Assembly (NCBI RefSeq): GCF_000341145.1
Contig: NZ_ANBE01000004.1
Coordinates: 18,511-82,510, forward strand
Source: Nocardiopsis xinjiangensis YIM 90004
Lineage (GTDB): Bacteria; Actinomycetota; Actinomycetes; Streptosporangiales; Streptosporangiaceae
Reading direction: 5' to 3'
Length of the DNA stretch: 64,000 nt
Below are positions 43,137 to 51,734 of the stretch, in pieces; position 1 is the stretch's first letter; each line of letters starts with the position of its first letter. Below the pieces are notes generated by a model. The model saw nothing but the letters and a program-made list of their open reading frames with translations, made no database searches and was not told the DNA's origin. Both the position numbers and the translations under genes were made by a program.

Positions 43137-43709
43137 ATGAGTGCACTGATCGATCTGCACGGCACGGCCATGGGAGAGTTCGACCGGCGGGTCAAGGCCG
43201 TCTCGCTCACCGACTGGGCGCTGCCCACCCCTTGCACCGATTGGGACGTGCACGATCTGGTCAACCATCTGACCACCGAACAGCTGTGGGTGCCCCACCT
43301 GGTCGCCGGTACGCGCATGGAGGAGATCGGTGACCGTTTCGACGGCGACAACCTGGGTGAGGAGCCGGTCGCCACGTGGGAACTGGCCGCCCGTGAGGCC
43401 CGGACCGCTTGGCTGGCGCCCTCCTCCTCGGAGGCGACCGTGCACCTGTCCTTCGGTGATGCACCGGGCGAGGTGTACCTGTGGCAGATGACCTTCGACC
43501 TGACCGTGCATGCCTGGGACCTGGCCCGTGCCCTGGGCAGCCAGGAGGAGCTGGACCCGGATCTGGTCGAGCACGTGTACGCGTGGGCGCAGAAGCAGGG
43601 CTTCGGTGAGTCCAACTCCTTCGCGGGCATCTTCGATGAGCCCGTGGAGGTCGATGAGGGCGCCAGTACCCAGGACCGTTTGATCGCGCTGACCGGTCGG
43701 CGGCCCTGA
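43137..43709 (+). CDS. mycothiol-dependent maleylpyruvate isomerase-type (DinB-like) protein, TIGR03086
   Basis: This 190-aa four-helix-bundle protein has the DinB/MDMPI pattern: DWALPTPCTDWDVHDLVNHL (about 24-43) with the family's conserved His, and later WQMTFDLTVHAWDLARALG with the metal-binding HxWD. The C-terminal LIALTGRRP is the TIGR03086 signature. Members are metal proteins that transfer or isomerise using mycothiol, the actinobacterial thiol, supporting the taxonomic reading. The ATG at 43137 follows a G-run. No pathway partner is adjacent. Confidence 0.85.
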   Translation: MSALIDLHGTAMGEFDRRVKAVSLTDWALPTPCTDWDVHDLVNHLTTEQLWVPHLVAGTRMEEIGDRFDGDNLGEEPVATWELAAREARTAWLAPSSSEATVHLSFGDAPGEVYLWQMTFDLTVHAWDLARALGSQEELDPDLVEHVYAWAQKQGFGESNSFAGIFDEPVEVDEGASTQDRLIALTGRRP

Positions 43710-43820
43710 ACCGGCCACCGGCCCGTAGCAGCGGCGTTCCCCGACGTGTCGGCTTCGTGGTGTCAGGGCAGTGGAACAGACTGACTGCGACATCGAGGCC
43801 GACGACGAGGGGCGCCACCG

Positions 43821-44327
43821 GTGGAAGCCACGATCACTCTGCATGTGGACGGGTATCGGCGGGAACTGACCGTCGACACTCGCACCACCCTGCTGGACGC
43901 GTTGCGCGACCGGTTGGGCGAGTACTCACCGAAGAAGGGTTGTGACCACGGCCAGTGCGGGGCCTGCACGGTCCTGGCCGATGGGCGCCGCATCCTGTCC
44001 TGTCTGGCTCTGGCGGTGGCCCAGGACGGTGCGCACGTGACCACCGCCGCCGGGTTGGCCCAAGGTGGGGGCGGCCCCCACCGGGTCACCCGCGCTTTCT
44101 TGGAGCACGACGCCTACCAGTGCGGGTACTGCACGCCGGGGCAGATCTGTTCGGCGGTGGGGGCGCTCTCCGAGCTGGAGGCGGGTATGCCCAGCCACGC
44201 CACCGACCACCCCGACGCGCCGGTGCGGACCACCGACGCCGAGATCCGTGAACGAATGAGCGGCAACCTGTGCCGGTGCGGTGCCTACCCGGCCATCGTG
44301 GCGGCCGTGCGGGAGGCCGCCCAGTGA
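43821..44327 (+). CDS. aldehyde/xanthine oxidoreductase, 2Fe-2S subunit (PaoA-like)
   Basis: This 168-aa electron-transfer subunit carries both clusters of the xanthine oxidase family: Cys41, 46, 49 and 61 (plant-ferredoxin type) and Cys101, 104, 151 and 153 (CGYCTPGQ and CRCGAY). Unlike E. coli PaoA it has no Tat signal, so the complex should be cytoplasmic. GTG 43821 follows GAGGGG. Its stop overlaps the start of the FAD subunit gene (GTGA). Confidence 0.93.
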   Translation: MEATITLHVDGYRRELTVDTRTTLLDALRDRLGEYSPKKGCDHGQCGACTVLADGRRILSCLALAVAQDGAHVTTAAGLAQGGGGPHRVTRAFLEHDAYQCGYCTPGQICSAVGALSELEAGMPSHATDHPDAPVRTTDAEIRERMSGNLCRCGAYPAIVAAVREAAQ

Positions 44328-45316
44328 AACCCTTCGACTACACCCGCGCCCACGACCCCGCCTCGGCGGTGCAGACCGTGGCCGAGGAGCCCGGTGCCCG
44401 CTACTTGGCCGGGGGCACCAACCTGGTCGACCATCTCAAACTCGGGGTGGCTGCACCAGAGCACGTGGTGGATGTGCGCGGGGCCCTGGATGAGACGGTC
44501 ACCGAACTCGAAGACGGACGGATCAGGGTGGGCGCGGCCGTGTCCAACAGCGCCCTGGCCGCCCACCCGTTGGTGCGTTCGCGTTATCCACTGCTCTCGG
44601 CCGCCCTGCTGGCCGGGGCGTCGGGGCAGTTGCGCAACGCGGCCACCACCGGCGGGAACCTGCTGCAACGTACCCGCTGCCCTTATTTCCAGAACACCAC
44701 CACCCCGTGCAACAAGCGCGAGCCCGGCAGTGGTTGTTCGGCCCGGGAGGGCCATGGGCGCGACAACGCCGTGCTGGGTGTGTCCCAGGAGTGCGTGGCC
44801 ACCCATCCTTCCGACATGGCGGTGGCCCTGACCGCGCTGGGCGCGGAGGTCCGTGTGCTGGGTCCGGAGGGTGAGCGCGGTGTGCCCATGCCGGGTCTGC
44901 ACCGTCTGCCCGGGCACCGGCCCGAGCACGACACCGTTCTGGAGCACGGCGATCTGATCACCGCCGTGGACCTGCCCGCGCTTCCTCTGGCGGCCCGTTC
45001 GACCTACCGCAAGGTGCGTGAGCGCGCTTCCTACGCCTTCGCCCTGGTGTCGGTGGCAGCGGCTCTGCAGATACGGGAGGGAGTGGTGGCCGATGTGCGT
45101 CTGGCCCTGGGCGGGGTGGCGCATGCGCCCTGGCGCGCCCACCACGCCGAGCAGGTCCTGCGCGGGGAGCCGGCCACCGAGGAGGCCTTCCGCGCGGCCG
45201 CAGACGCCGAGTTGGCCCAGGCCCGCCCGGGTGCCGACAACGCCTTCAAGGTCCCGCTGGCCGTGAATACGATCTGTGCGACCCTGCGTTCGCTCACCAC
45301 ACAGGAGGACCGATGA
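44324..45316 (+). CDS. aldehyde oxidoreductase, FAD subunit with extra Fe-S cluster site (PaoB-like)
   Basis: This 330-aa FAD-binding subunit has the FAD loops LAGGTNLVDHLKLG (29-42) and TTGGNLLQRTRC (108-119). Between these and HPSDM it has a segment with Cys119, Cys129, Cys138 and Cys157, the arrangement seen in E. coli PaoB (YagS), where such a loop binds a 4Fe-4S cluster. Ordinary CoxM/XdhB subunits lack it. It relays electrons from molybdenum to an acceptor. Translational overlaps on both sides show a three-gene operon. Confidence 0.92.
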   Translation: MKPFDYTRAHDPASAVQTVAEEPGARYLAGGTNLVDHLKLGVAAPEHVVDVRGALDETVTELEDGRIRVGAAVSNSALAAHPLVRSRYPLLSAALLAGASGQLRNAATTGGNLLQRTRCPYFQNTTTPCNKREPGSGCSAREGHGRDNAVLGVSQECVATHPSDMAVALTALGAEVRVLGPEGERGVPMPGLHRLPGHRPEHDTVLEHGDLITAVDLPALPLAARSTYRKVRERASYAFALVSVAAALQIREGVVADVRLALGGVAHAPWRAHHAEQVLRGEPATEEAFRAAADAELAQARPGADNAFKVPLAVNTICATLRSLTTQEDR

Positions 45317-47412
45317 GCACGACATCGCCGGCCGGTGCGGTCGGGCGGCCTCTGCCCCGTACCGAGGGTGAGGCCAAGGTCGCCGGGCACGCGCCCTACG
45401 CCTATGAGCAGCCGGTGCGCGATCCTGTGTATCTGCATCCGGTGTTGTCGACGGTGGCGCGTGGCCGTGTCGTGGCGGTGGAGACCGCTGAGGCCCAGGA
45501 GCGGCCCGGGGTGCGTGTTGTTCTGACGCACGAGAACGCCGAGCGTCTGGCTCGGACCGGGGATCGTGAGTTCGCTGTCCTGCAGGAGCCCGTGATCGCC
45601 TTCCGCGGGCAGATCGTGGCCGCGGTGGTGGCCGAGACCCCGGAGGAGGCCCGCTACGCCGCCTCGCTGGTGCGTGTACAGGAACGGGCCGAGGAGCACG
45701 ACGTGGTCCTGACCCAGGGGCACCCGCGCCTGTACCGGCCGGGGGAGGAGGCCGCGCCCGGGGCCGACAGCGAGCAGGGTGAGCCCGATGCGGAGCTGGA
45801 GAGGGCCGAGGTGGTGCTGGATCGCACCTACCGCACGCCCATGGAGCACAACAATCCCATGGAGCCGCACACCAGCATCGCGCTGTGGGAGGACTCGGGA
45901 CAGGGGCATCTGACCCTGTACGACTCCACTCAGGGCCCGCACACGGTGCGGGAGACCCTGAGTGGGGTGTTCGGGTTGGATCCCGGCCAGGTGCGTGTGG
46001 TCTCCCCGCACGTGGGCGGGGGGTTCGGTTCCAAGGGCTCGCCGCACGCGCACAACGTGTTGGCCGTGGTGGCCGCGCGGGCGCTGCCGGGGCACGGGGT
46101 CAAGTTCGCGCTCACCCGCCAGCAGACGTTCTCTCTGGTGGGCCACCGCAGTCCCACGATCCAGCGGTTGCGGTTGGGCGCGGACCGGGACGGCAGGTTG
46201 CGGGCGGTGGTGCACGACTCGGAGGAGCACACTTCCACGGTCAAGGAGTTCGCCGAGCAGAGCGCGGTGTGTTCGCGCACGATGTATGCGGCCCCGCACC
46301 GGCGTAGTACGCACCGGTTGACCGCTCTGGACGTGCCCATCCCTTTCTGGATGCGTGCGCCGGGGGAGTGCCCTGGCATGTACGCATCCGAGTCGGCCAT
46401 GGACGAGCTCGCCCACGAGCTGGACATGGACCCGATCGAGTTGCGGGAGCGCAACGAGCCCGAGCGCGACCCCCAGTCGGGTCGGCCCTGGTCGGACCGG
46501 TCGCTGTTGCGGTGTCTGCGGGAGGGGGCCGAGCGGTTCGGTTGGCACGGGCGGGACCGGCGTCCTCGGGCCCGCCGTGAGGGTGATTGGTGGGTGGGCA
46601 CCGGTGTGGCCGCCGCGTTCTACCCGCACGTGGTCATTCCGGGGTCGCAGGCCCGGATCGAGTACGCCTCGGGTTGCTACACCTTGCGTATCGGTGCGGC
46701 CGACATCGGAACGGGCGCACGGACCGTACTGGGGCAGATCGCCGCCGACGCCTTGGAGGTGCCGGTCGAGCGGGTCCGTGTGGAGATCGGTGACAGTTCC
46801 TTGCCGCAGGCCTCGGTCGCCGGCGGCTCCAGTGGGACCTCTTCGTGGGGGTCGGCGGTGGTGGCTGCGGCCCGGGCCTTCACGGAGGAACACGGTGCGG
46901 CTCCGGGTGAGGGGGCCCGGGCCGCAGCCACCACCCCGGAGGAGACGGTGGCCGAGGACCATGCGGTCTACTCCTTCGGTGCCCACTTCGCGGAGGCGTG
47001 GGTCAACGACGACACCGGTGAGGTGCGGGTGCCGCGCATGTACGGGCTGTTCTCGGTAGGGCGGGTGATCAACCCCCGCACTGTCCGCTCGCAGTTGATC
47101 GGCGGCATGGTGATGGGGCTGTCGATGGCCCTGCACGAACACAGTGTGGTGGACGAGCGGCGGGGGCTGGTGGTCAACCAGGACCTGGCCCAGTACCACG
47201 TGGCTGCCAACGCCGATGTGGCCGGTGTACAGGCCGAGTGGTTGGAGCAGTCCGATACCCGTGCCACACCGATGGGTTCGCGCGGGGCAGGAGAGATCGG
47301 GATCGTGGGTACGGCCGCTGCGGTGGCCAACGCCGCCCATCACGCCACGGGGGTGCGGGTGCGTGAGCTTCCGTTGACGCCGGACCGGTTCCTGGTCGAG
47401 ACGGGCCCGTAG
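45313..47412 (+). CDS. aldehyde oxidoreductase, molybdenum subunit (PaoC-like)
   Basis: This 699-aa molybdenum-cofactor subunit should oxidise aromatic or other aldehydes to acids with water. VSPHVGGGFGSKG (about 233-245) and PMEHNNPMEPH are cofactor-channel motifs, FWMRAPGECPGMYASE lies at the substrate pocket, and Glu661 in RGAGEIG is the catalytic base. At about 700 residues it matches PaoC rather than the 780-residue CO or xanthine forms. The MCD cofactor chaperone (PaoD/XdhC) is not encoded here and must act from elsewhere. Confidence 0.93.
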   Translation: MSTTSPAGAVGRPLPRTEGEAKVAGHAPYAYEQPVRDPVYLHPVLSTVARGRVVAVETAEAQERPGVRVVLTHENAERLARTGDREFAVLQEPVIAFRGQIVAAVVAETPEEARYAASLVRVQERAEEHDVVLTQGHPRLYRPGEEAAPGADSEQGEPDAELERAEVVLDRTYRTPMEHNNPMEPHTSIALWEDSGQGHLTLYDSTQGPHTVRETLSGVFGLDPGQVRVVSPHVGGGFGSKGSPHAHNVLAVVAARALPGHGVKFALTRQQTFSLVGHRSPTIQRLRLGADRDGRLRAVVHDSEEHTSTVKEFAEQSAVCSRTMYAAPHRRSTHRLTALDVPIPFWMRAPGECPGMYASESAMDELAHELDMDPIELRERNEPERDPQSGRPWSDRSLLRCLREGAERFGWHGRDRRPRARREGDWWVGTGVAAAFYPHVVIPGSQARIEYASGCYTLRIGAADIGTGARTVLGQIAADALEVPVERVRVEIGDSSLPQASVAGGSSGTSSWGSAVVAAARAFTEEHGAAPGEGARAAATTPEETVAEDHAVYSFGAHFAEAWVNDDTGEVRVPRMYGLFSVGRVINPRTVRSQLIGGMVMGLSMALHEHSVVDERRGLVVNQDLAQYHVAANADVAGVQAEWLEQSDTRATPMGSRGAGEIGIVGTAAAVANAAHHATGVRVRELPLTPDRFLVETGP

Positions 47413-47421
47413 GGGGCTTTC

Positions 47422-48093
47422 TCAGCTCTCGGAGCCGGAGTCGTTGTATCCCGGGGCGCGTTCTTGCCCGGACAGGCCGGCGATGGCGTCCATGACCTCG
47501 TCGGTGATGAGGCGGCGGGCCTTGCCGGGGGCGAGGTGGTCGTAGCCGGTGGTGAAGTCCAAGGGCCGGCCGAAGGCCACCTCGAAGTGGTGGGGGCGCG
47601 GCACGTTCGCGCCGATGGGCTGAACCTGTTGGGTGCCGGAGAGGGCGACCGGTACCACCGGGGCCTTGGATTCCATGGCCAGGTGGGCGATACCGGTGCG
47701 CCCTCGGTACAGGCGGCCATCGCGTGAGCGGGTGCCTTCGGGGTAGACCACGCAGGCCTCGCCCTCGGCCAGGCGCTCCTGCATCATCTGCAGGGTGAGC
47801 ATGGCATCGCGTGCGCTGTCGCGGCGTACCGGCATGGCGCCCAGGGTGCCGAAGGTGGTGCGGGTTGCCCACCCTTTGAGGCCGCGGCCCTCGAAGTAGT
47901 CGCTCTTGGCCAGAAAGCGCACGGGACGCTGGGGCAGCGACAGGGGAATGACGACACTGTCGACGAAGGACAGATGGTTGCTGGCCAGCAGGACCGGCCC
48001 TTGGGCGGGGACGTTCTCCCGGCCCCGGACGGTCGGTCGGCAGGCCGTCCGGGCGAGGGTCGCCGCGGTCCGGCGCAGCGCACCGTAGAGCAC
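47422..48093 (-). CDS. 1-acyl-glycerol-3-phosphate acyltransferase (PlsC-like)
   Basis: This 223-aa membrane-bound acyltransferase has the NHLSFVD block (His40-x4-Asp45) that forms the catalytic pair and the PEGTRS block (about 117-122) that binds the phosphate. FLAKSDYF and GAMPVRRD lie between. It should acylate lysophosphatidic acid or a related acceptor in lipid synthesis. GTG 48093 follows AGGGGGA and begins the family N-terminus; the frame is open to 48180. It is convergent with the aldehyde oxidoreductase operon, only 9 bases apart. Confidence 0.88.
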   Translation of the reverse strand: MLYGALRRTAATLARTACRPTVRGRENVPAQGPVLLASNHLSFVDSVVIPLSLPQRPVRFLAKSDYFEGRGLKGWATRTTFGTLGAMPVRRDSARDAMLTLQMMQERLAEGEACVVYPEGTRSRDGRLYRGRTGIAHLAMESKAPVVPVALSGTQQVQPIGANVPRPHHFEVAFGRPLDFTTGYDHLAPGKARRLITDEVMDAIAGLSGQERAPGYNDSGSES

Positions 48094-48195
48094 ATGTCCC
48101 CCTTGGGCTGGTCGTGGTGATCCAAACCAATGTAAGGGTGACCGGCCGGTAACGATGACCTGGCACACAGGAAGTGCCACAGCTCACCCTGCAAC

Positions 48196-50229
48196 TCAGA
48201 CGTGGTCCCTGGGGATGTCCGAGGAGTAGATCTTGGAGGCCACGCGCTCACCCCCTTCGTAGGCGTCCAAGGTGGCGTGCAGATGGAAGTGGGTCGTGGT
48301 CGAGGTCAGGACCGTGCGGGTGATGGTGCGTACCGACCAGGGGCCCCGTTCGAATCCCATGGTCCAGACGGTCTCTCCGCGTACGGAGTCGTAGCGGTTG
48401 CCGATCCAGCTGTAGTCCTCGACCGCGCGCCTGGTCACCTGCAGGTCGATGTCGTCGAAGTACACCGTGCCCAGATCCTTGACCACGTTCAACGAGGAAC
48501 GGTAGTGGACCAGGTCGTGGGAGATGTCCCAGCGCTGCTCGCCCGGCAGGACCGTGCGGGTACTGAGGGGTTCGGTGCCCTCGGGTTCTTCGAAGGGTTC
48601 GGGTTCGGGGCCCGAGGCCTGTGCGTTCGAGCGCACAGGCAGCAGCATCTGGGTGTGCTCTCCGGGGTGCACGGAGAGCATGACCGGTTCGGGCGAGGGC
48701 CAGGCCAGGGGCCAGTAGGAGGTGGAGACCGCGACCCTGATGCGGTGCCCGGGCGGAAAGGCCTGGGCGACCCCGTTGAGGGAGACCGAGACACGGTAGC
48801 GGCGCCCGGGCTCGAGGTGTTGCGGGAATTCGTCGCTGTCGGCGTGGGTGAGGTTGAGTAGTCCGTAGGTCACACGTGTGGCTTCGCCGTCGGGTGCGAC
48901 GTCGGACAGGCGGACCGCGACCATGGCGTCGGGCCGGTCCACGGACAGATCCAGGTCGACCACGGGCGAGCCCAGGATCTCCACCCTCTCGGTCAGAGGC
49001 GCGCTGTCGAAGACCATCGAGCCGCCGTCCTCCTCGCGCTGATCGGCGGGCAGGTCGGGCGGGGCGTTGTAGGAGCACCACTTGCCCGCGTACTGTCCCG
49101 TCGACAGCGGTGAGGACAGGGTCATGGGGCCGCGGTCGAGCTCGGGTTCTGCGCCCTCCTGCAGGATGTATCCGTGCTCGAGGAAGCGCACGAACGGTTC
49201 CACGCTGGGGGAGGGCCAGGTGTTCTCGCCCACCCAGCGGCCCGGGCGTTCTTCGTACTCGGTGGAGGGAGCGACGCTGTCCTGCATCCACGCGCGCAGC
49301 ATCGGCGCGTCCATGACGCCGTTGTCGATGCCCTTGAGCCAGCGGTCCCACCAGCGCACCAGCTCTTGCAGGAAGCCGATGGCGGGACCGGGCTTGCCCA
49401 GGTGCGGGTATTTGTGCGACCAGGGGCCCAGCAGGCCCAGTCGGGGCACGTCCAGGCCGGCCATCAGACGGAAGACGGAGTTGGAGTAGCCGTCGGCCCA
49501 CCCGCTGACAGCCATGACGGGTACGTCGATGGCGCCCAGGTCCTCGGCGACCGAGCCGTGTTTCCAGAAGCCGTCGCGGCGCTGGTGGCGCAGCCACGCG
49601 TCCAGCCACAGGCCACTGTGCTCCAACCGCTCGTGCCACATCTGCCGCCAGCGCTCACCCACCAGTTCGGGATCGGGCGGGCTGGAGTTGTAGGCGAACA
49701 TGGTGGAGGCCCAGGAGAGGTTGTCGGCCAGCAGGCATCCGCCCATGTAGTGCACGTCGTCGGAGTAGCGGTCGTCGGTGGAGGAGGCGGTGACGATCGC
49801 GCCCAGGCTCTGGGGTCGGCGCGCGGCCACCTGCAGGGCGTTGAACCCGCCCCAGGAGATGCCCATCATCGCGGTGTTGCCGTCGCACCAGGGCTGGTCG
49901 GCGAGCCAGGCCAGGACGTCCTCGGCGTCGGTGAGTTCCTGTTCGAGGTACTCGTCCTCCAGCACCCCTTCGGAGTCACCGGTGCCGCGCAGGTCCACGC
50001 GTGCGCAGGCGTAGCCGTGACCGGCCATGTAGGGGTGGTGGATGGAGTCGCGCTGTGCGGTCAGGTCGCGGCGCCGGTAGGGGATGAACTCCAGGATCGC
50101 TGGTACCGGGGCCTGTTCGCTGTCCACCGGGCGCCATATACGTGCGGCCAGATGGGTCCCGTCGCTCATCGGGATGCGGATGTACTCGTCCTCGCGGATC
50201 TGGCGCGGGAGTGTGTCCACGGTTCGCAT
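48196..50229 (-). CDS. CocE/NonD family hydrolase (X-Pro dipeptidyl-peptidase-like)
   Basis: This 677-aa serine hydrolase has an alpha/beta core (about 12-350) with ARVDLRGTGDSEG, nucleophile Ser125 in GISWGGF, the Asp in VSGWADGYSN and a His in GPWSHKYPH. A jelly-roll domain (about 380-670) follows. Known relatives hydrolyse cocaine esters, nonactate, beta-lactam or amide side chains and Pro-dipeptides. No signal peptide is present. It starts 18 bases past the stop of an ATP-grasp gene, so the two are co-transcribed, which suggests the ligase builds and the hydrolase cleaves or recycles an amide. Confidence 0.88.
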   Translation of the reverse strand: MRTVDTLPRQIREDEYIRIPMSDGTHLAARIWRPVDSEQAPVPAILEFIPYRRRDLTAQRDSIHHPYMAGHGYACARVDLRGTGDSEGVLEDEYLEQELTDAEDVLAWLADQPWCDGNTAMMGISWGGFNALQVAARRPQSLGAIVTASSTDDRYSDDVHYMGGCLLADNLSWASTMFAYNSSPPDPELVGERWRQMWHERLEHSGLWLDAWLRHQRRDGFWKHGSVAEDLGAIDVPVMAVSGWADGYSNSVFRLMAGLDVPRLGLLGPWSHKYPHLGKPGPAIGFLQELVRWWDRWLKGIDNGVMDAPMLRAWMQDSVAPSTEYEERPGRWVGENTWPSPSVEPFVRFLEHGYILQEGAEPELDRGPMTLSSPLSTGQYAGKWCSYNAPPDLPADQREEDGGSMVFDSAPLTERVEILGSPVVDLDLSVDRPDAMVAVRLSDVAPDGEATRVTYGLLNLTHADSDEFPQHLEPGRRYRVSVSLNGVAQAFPPGHRIRVAVSTSYWPLAWPSPEPVMLSVHPGEHTQMLLPVRSNAQASGPEPEPFEEPEGTEPLSTRTVLPGEQRWDISHDLVHYRSSLNVVKDLGTVYFDDIDLQVTRRAVEDYSWIGNRYDSVRGETVWTMGFERGPWSVRTITRTVLTSTTTHFHLHATLDAYEGGERVASKIYSSDIPRDHV

Positions 50230-50247
50230 GGTCGGGCCCCCTCGTGC

Positions 50248-51519
50248 TCAGTTGTGGTCGGCGTACTGGATGTCGAAGCGGAGCGCTTCCTTGCACTCCT
50301 GGTACATGCGCTCGGCTTCTTCGGGGCCGCTCGCGCCCACGAAGACGTCGGCGAGCTCGAAACTGTAGCTGTCCTGTCCGGGCAGGTCGGAGAGCCACTG
50401 GCCCGGCCGGGCGGTGATCTCCACGTGCAGCCCGGGGATCTGTTGCCGGATGCGTTCGATCTCTTCCTGGGAGGGGACCGAACGCACGAAGCCGTCGGTG
50501 AAGTGGCGCAGGAACCATTTGGCCGCGAACGCGTACTGTCCGTTGCGGCTGTGCACGGGCTCCTCGCCCAGCGCGATGCGCAGGACCGCATCGTGGTTGG
50601 CTCTGCCGTCCACGCTCTCGAACAGGGCCGAGTGCGACTGGGAGTGGCGGGGGTTGATCTCCAGCAGGATGAGGGAGTCCTTCTGCCGGTCGTAGAAGTA
50701 CTCGACGTTGAAGGCGGTGTTGTCCAGTCCCACGTGGGAGATGACCCGTGCGGTGAAGTCGATCAGGCGCTCGCGGACCTCGTTGGGCTGCCTGGAGGGG
50801 TACTCGTAGCACAGGAAGCTGGAGGTGCCCGGGTAGCAGTCGGAGTCGATGACGCCGTAGATGTAGGGCTTGGACCCGTGGACGTAGCCCTCCACGGTGA
50901 GCTGGCGCCCCTGGGCCTCTTCCTCGGCCAGCCCGGACGTCCCGCCGGCCTCGGCCACCTTCGCGGGCAGTCGCACCCGGTCCATGACCCATTGGAAGGG
51001 CTCTCCGACGCGGCCGGCCCCCTGGCGGATCTCCTCCATCGCCTCGCGGAACCCGTCGTCGTCGGTGACACGGAAGGCCAGTTCGGAGGAGAAGGCCTTC
51101 ACCGGCTTCAACCACAACGGGTAGGTGAGCCCCTCGGGGATGTGCGGGGAGCCGGGGTCGACCTCGGCGAAGCCCGGGACGACCTCGGGCACCACCATGC
51201 GCTGTTCCAGCCGGCTCCAGTACTTGTGTTCGCACCGGACGATGGCCTCCAGCGGGGCGTGGGGCAGCCCGCGTGGTTCGCACAGCAGGGGCACCAGGGA
51301 ACTGACGGGAAAGTCCCAGTAGCCGATGACGGCGTCGACGGTGCCGTCGAAGGTGTCCAGTTGGTGCTCGGCCTGGGCGAGCAGCGCGGGCATGTCCAGC
51401 TCTCCCCGGGTCAGCTGCTCCAGGTCGAGCAGCGGGTGGAAGCGGTGGTCCCCGGGCAGTGCGTGCAGCGCTGCGTGGTTGTGGTCGTCGAGGCCGAGGA
51501 CAAAAATGTTCTTGGTCAC
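50248..51519 (-). CDS. ATP-grasp ligase of unknown specificity
   Basis: This 423-aa protein has the ATP-grasp order: an N-terminal nucleotide-like fold (FVLGLDDHNHAAL), LWLKPVKAFSSELAFRV as the first lysine loop (about 134-150), and the Mg-binding end DSLILLEINPRHSQSH (Glu-x-Asn-Pro-Arg, about 298-313). It joins a carboxylate to an amine or thiol via acyl-phosphate. The branch resembles carbamoyl-phosphate-synthase-like and D-Ala-D-Ala-like ligases of unknown substrate. The operon partner is a CocE-type hydrolase. No biosynthetic cluster surrounds it, so it may modify a cell metabolite or small peptide. Confidence 0.83.
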   Translation of the reverse strand: MTKNIFVLGLDDHNHAALHALPGDHRFHPLLDLEQLTRGELDMPALLAQAEHQLDTFDGTVDAVIGYWDFPVSSLVPLLCEPRGLPHAPLEAIVRCEHKYWSRLEQRMVVPEVVPGFAEVDPGSPHIPEGLTYPLWLKPVKAFSSELAFRVTDDDGFREAMEEIRQGAGRVGEPFQWVMDRVRLPAKVAEAGGTSGLAEEEAQGRQLTVEGYVHGSKPYIYGVIDSDCYPGTSSFLCYEYPSRQPNEVRERLIDFTARVISHVGLDNTAFNVEYFYDRQKDSLILLEINPRHSQSHSALFESVDGRANHDAVLRIALGEEPVHSRNGQYAFAAKWFLRHFTDGFVRSVPSQEEIERIRQQIPGLHVEITARPGQWLSDLPGQDSYSFELADVFVGASGPEEAERMYQECKEALRFDIQYADHN

Positions 51520-51734
51520 GGGAACCCCCCTCTGCGGGGAGGCCGGGAAACGCGTGTGTGCGGTTCGAAACGCGCTGGTCGGGCTTCTGTCGCCCGAACC
51601 GATGATGCCGGCCCCCTCTACTGGTCCCTGTGCTCTTTTTCCCGGGTTGAAACACCGTGGGACCGATCACCACCGGCGTGGGCCGTGGTGGTCCGGTGGA
51701 AAGGGCGCGGCAAGGGCCGATCCGTGGGCGCGGT

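Noticed and set aside
45031-47343. 770-codon minus-strand ORF
   Set aside because: It lies opposite the well-supported molybdenum subunit and has low-complexity shadow composition.
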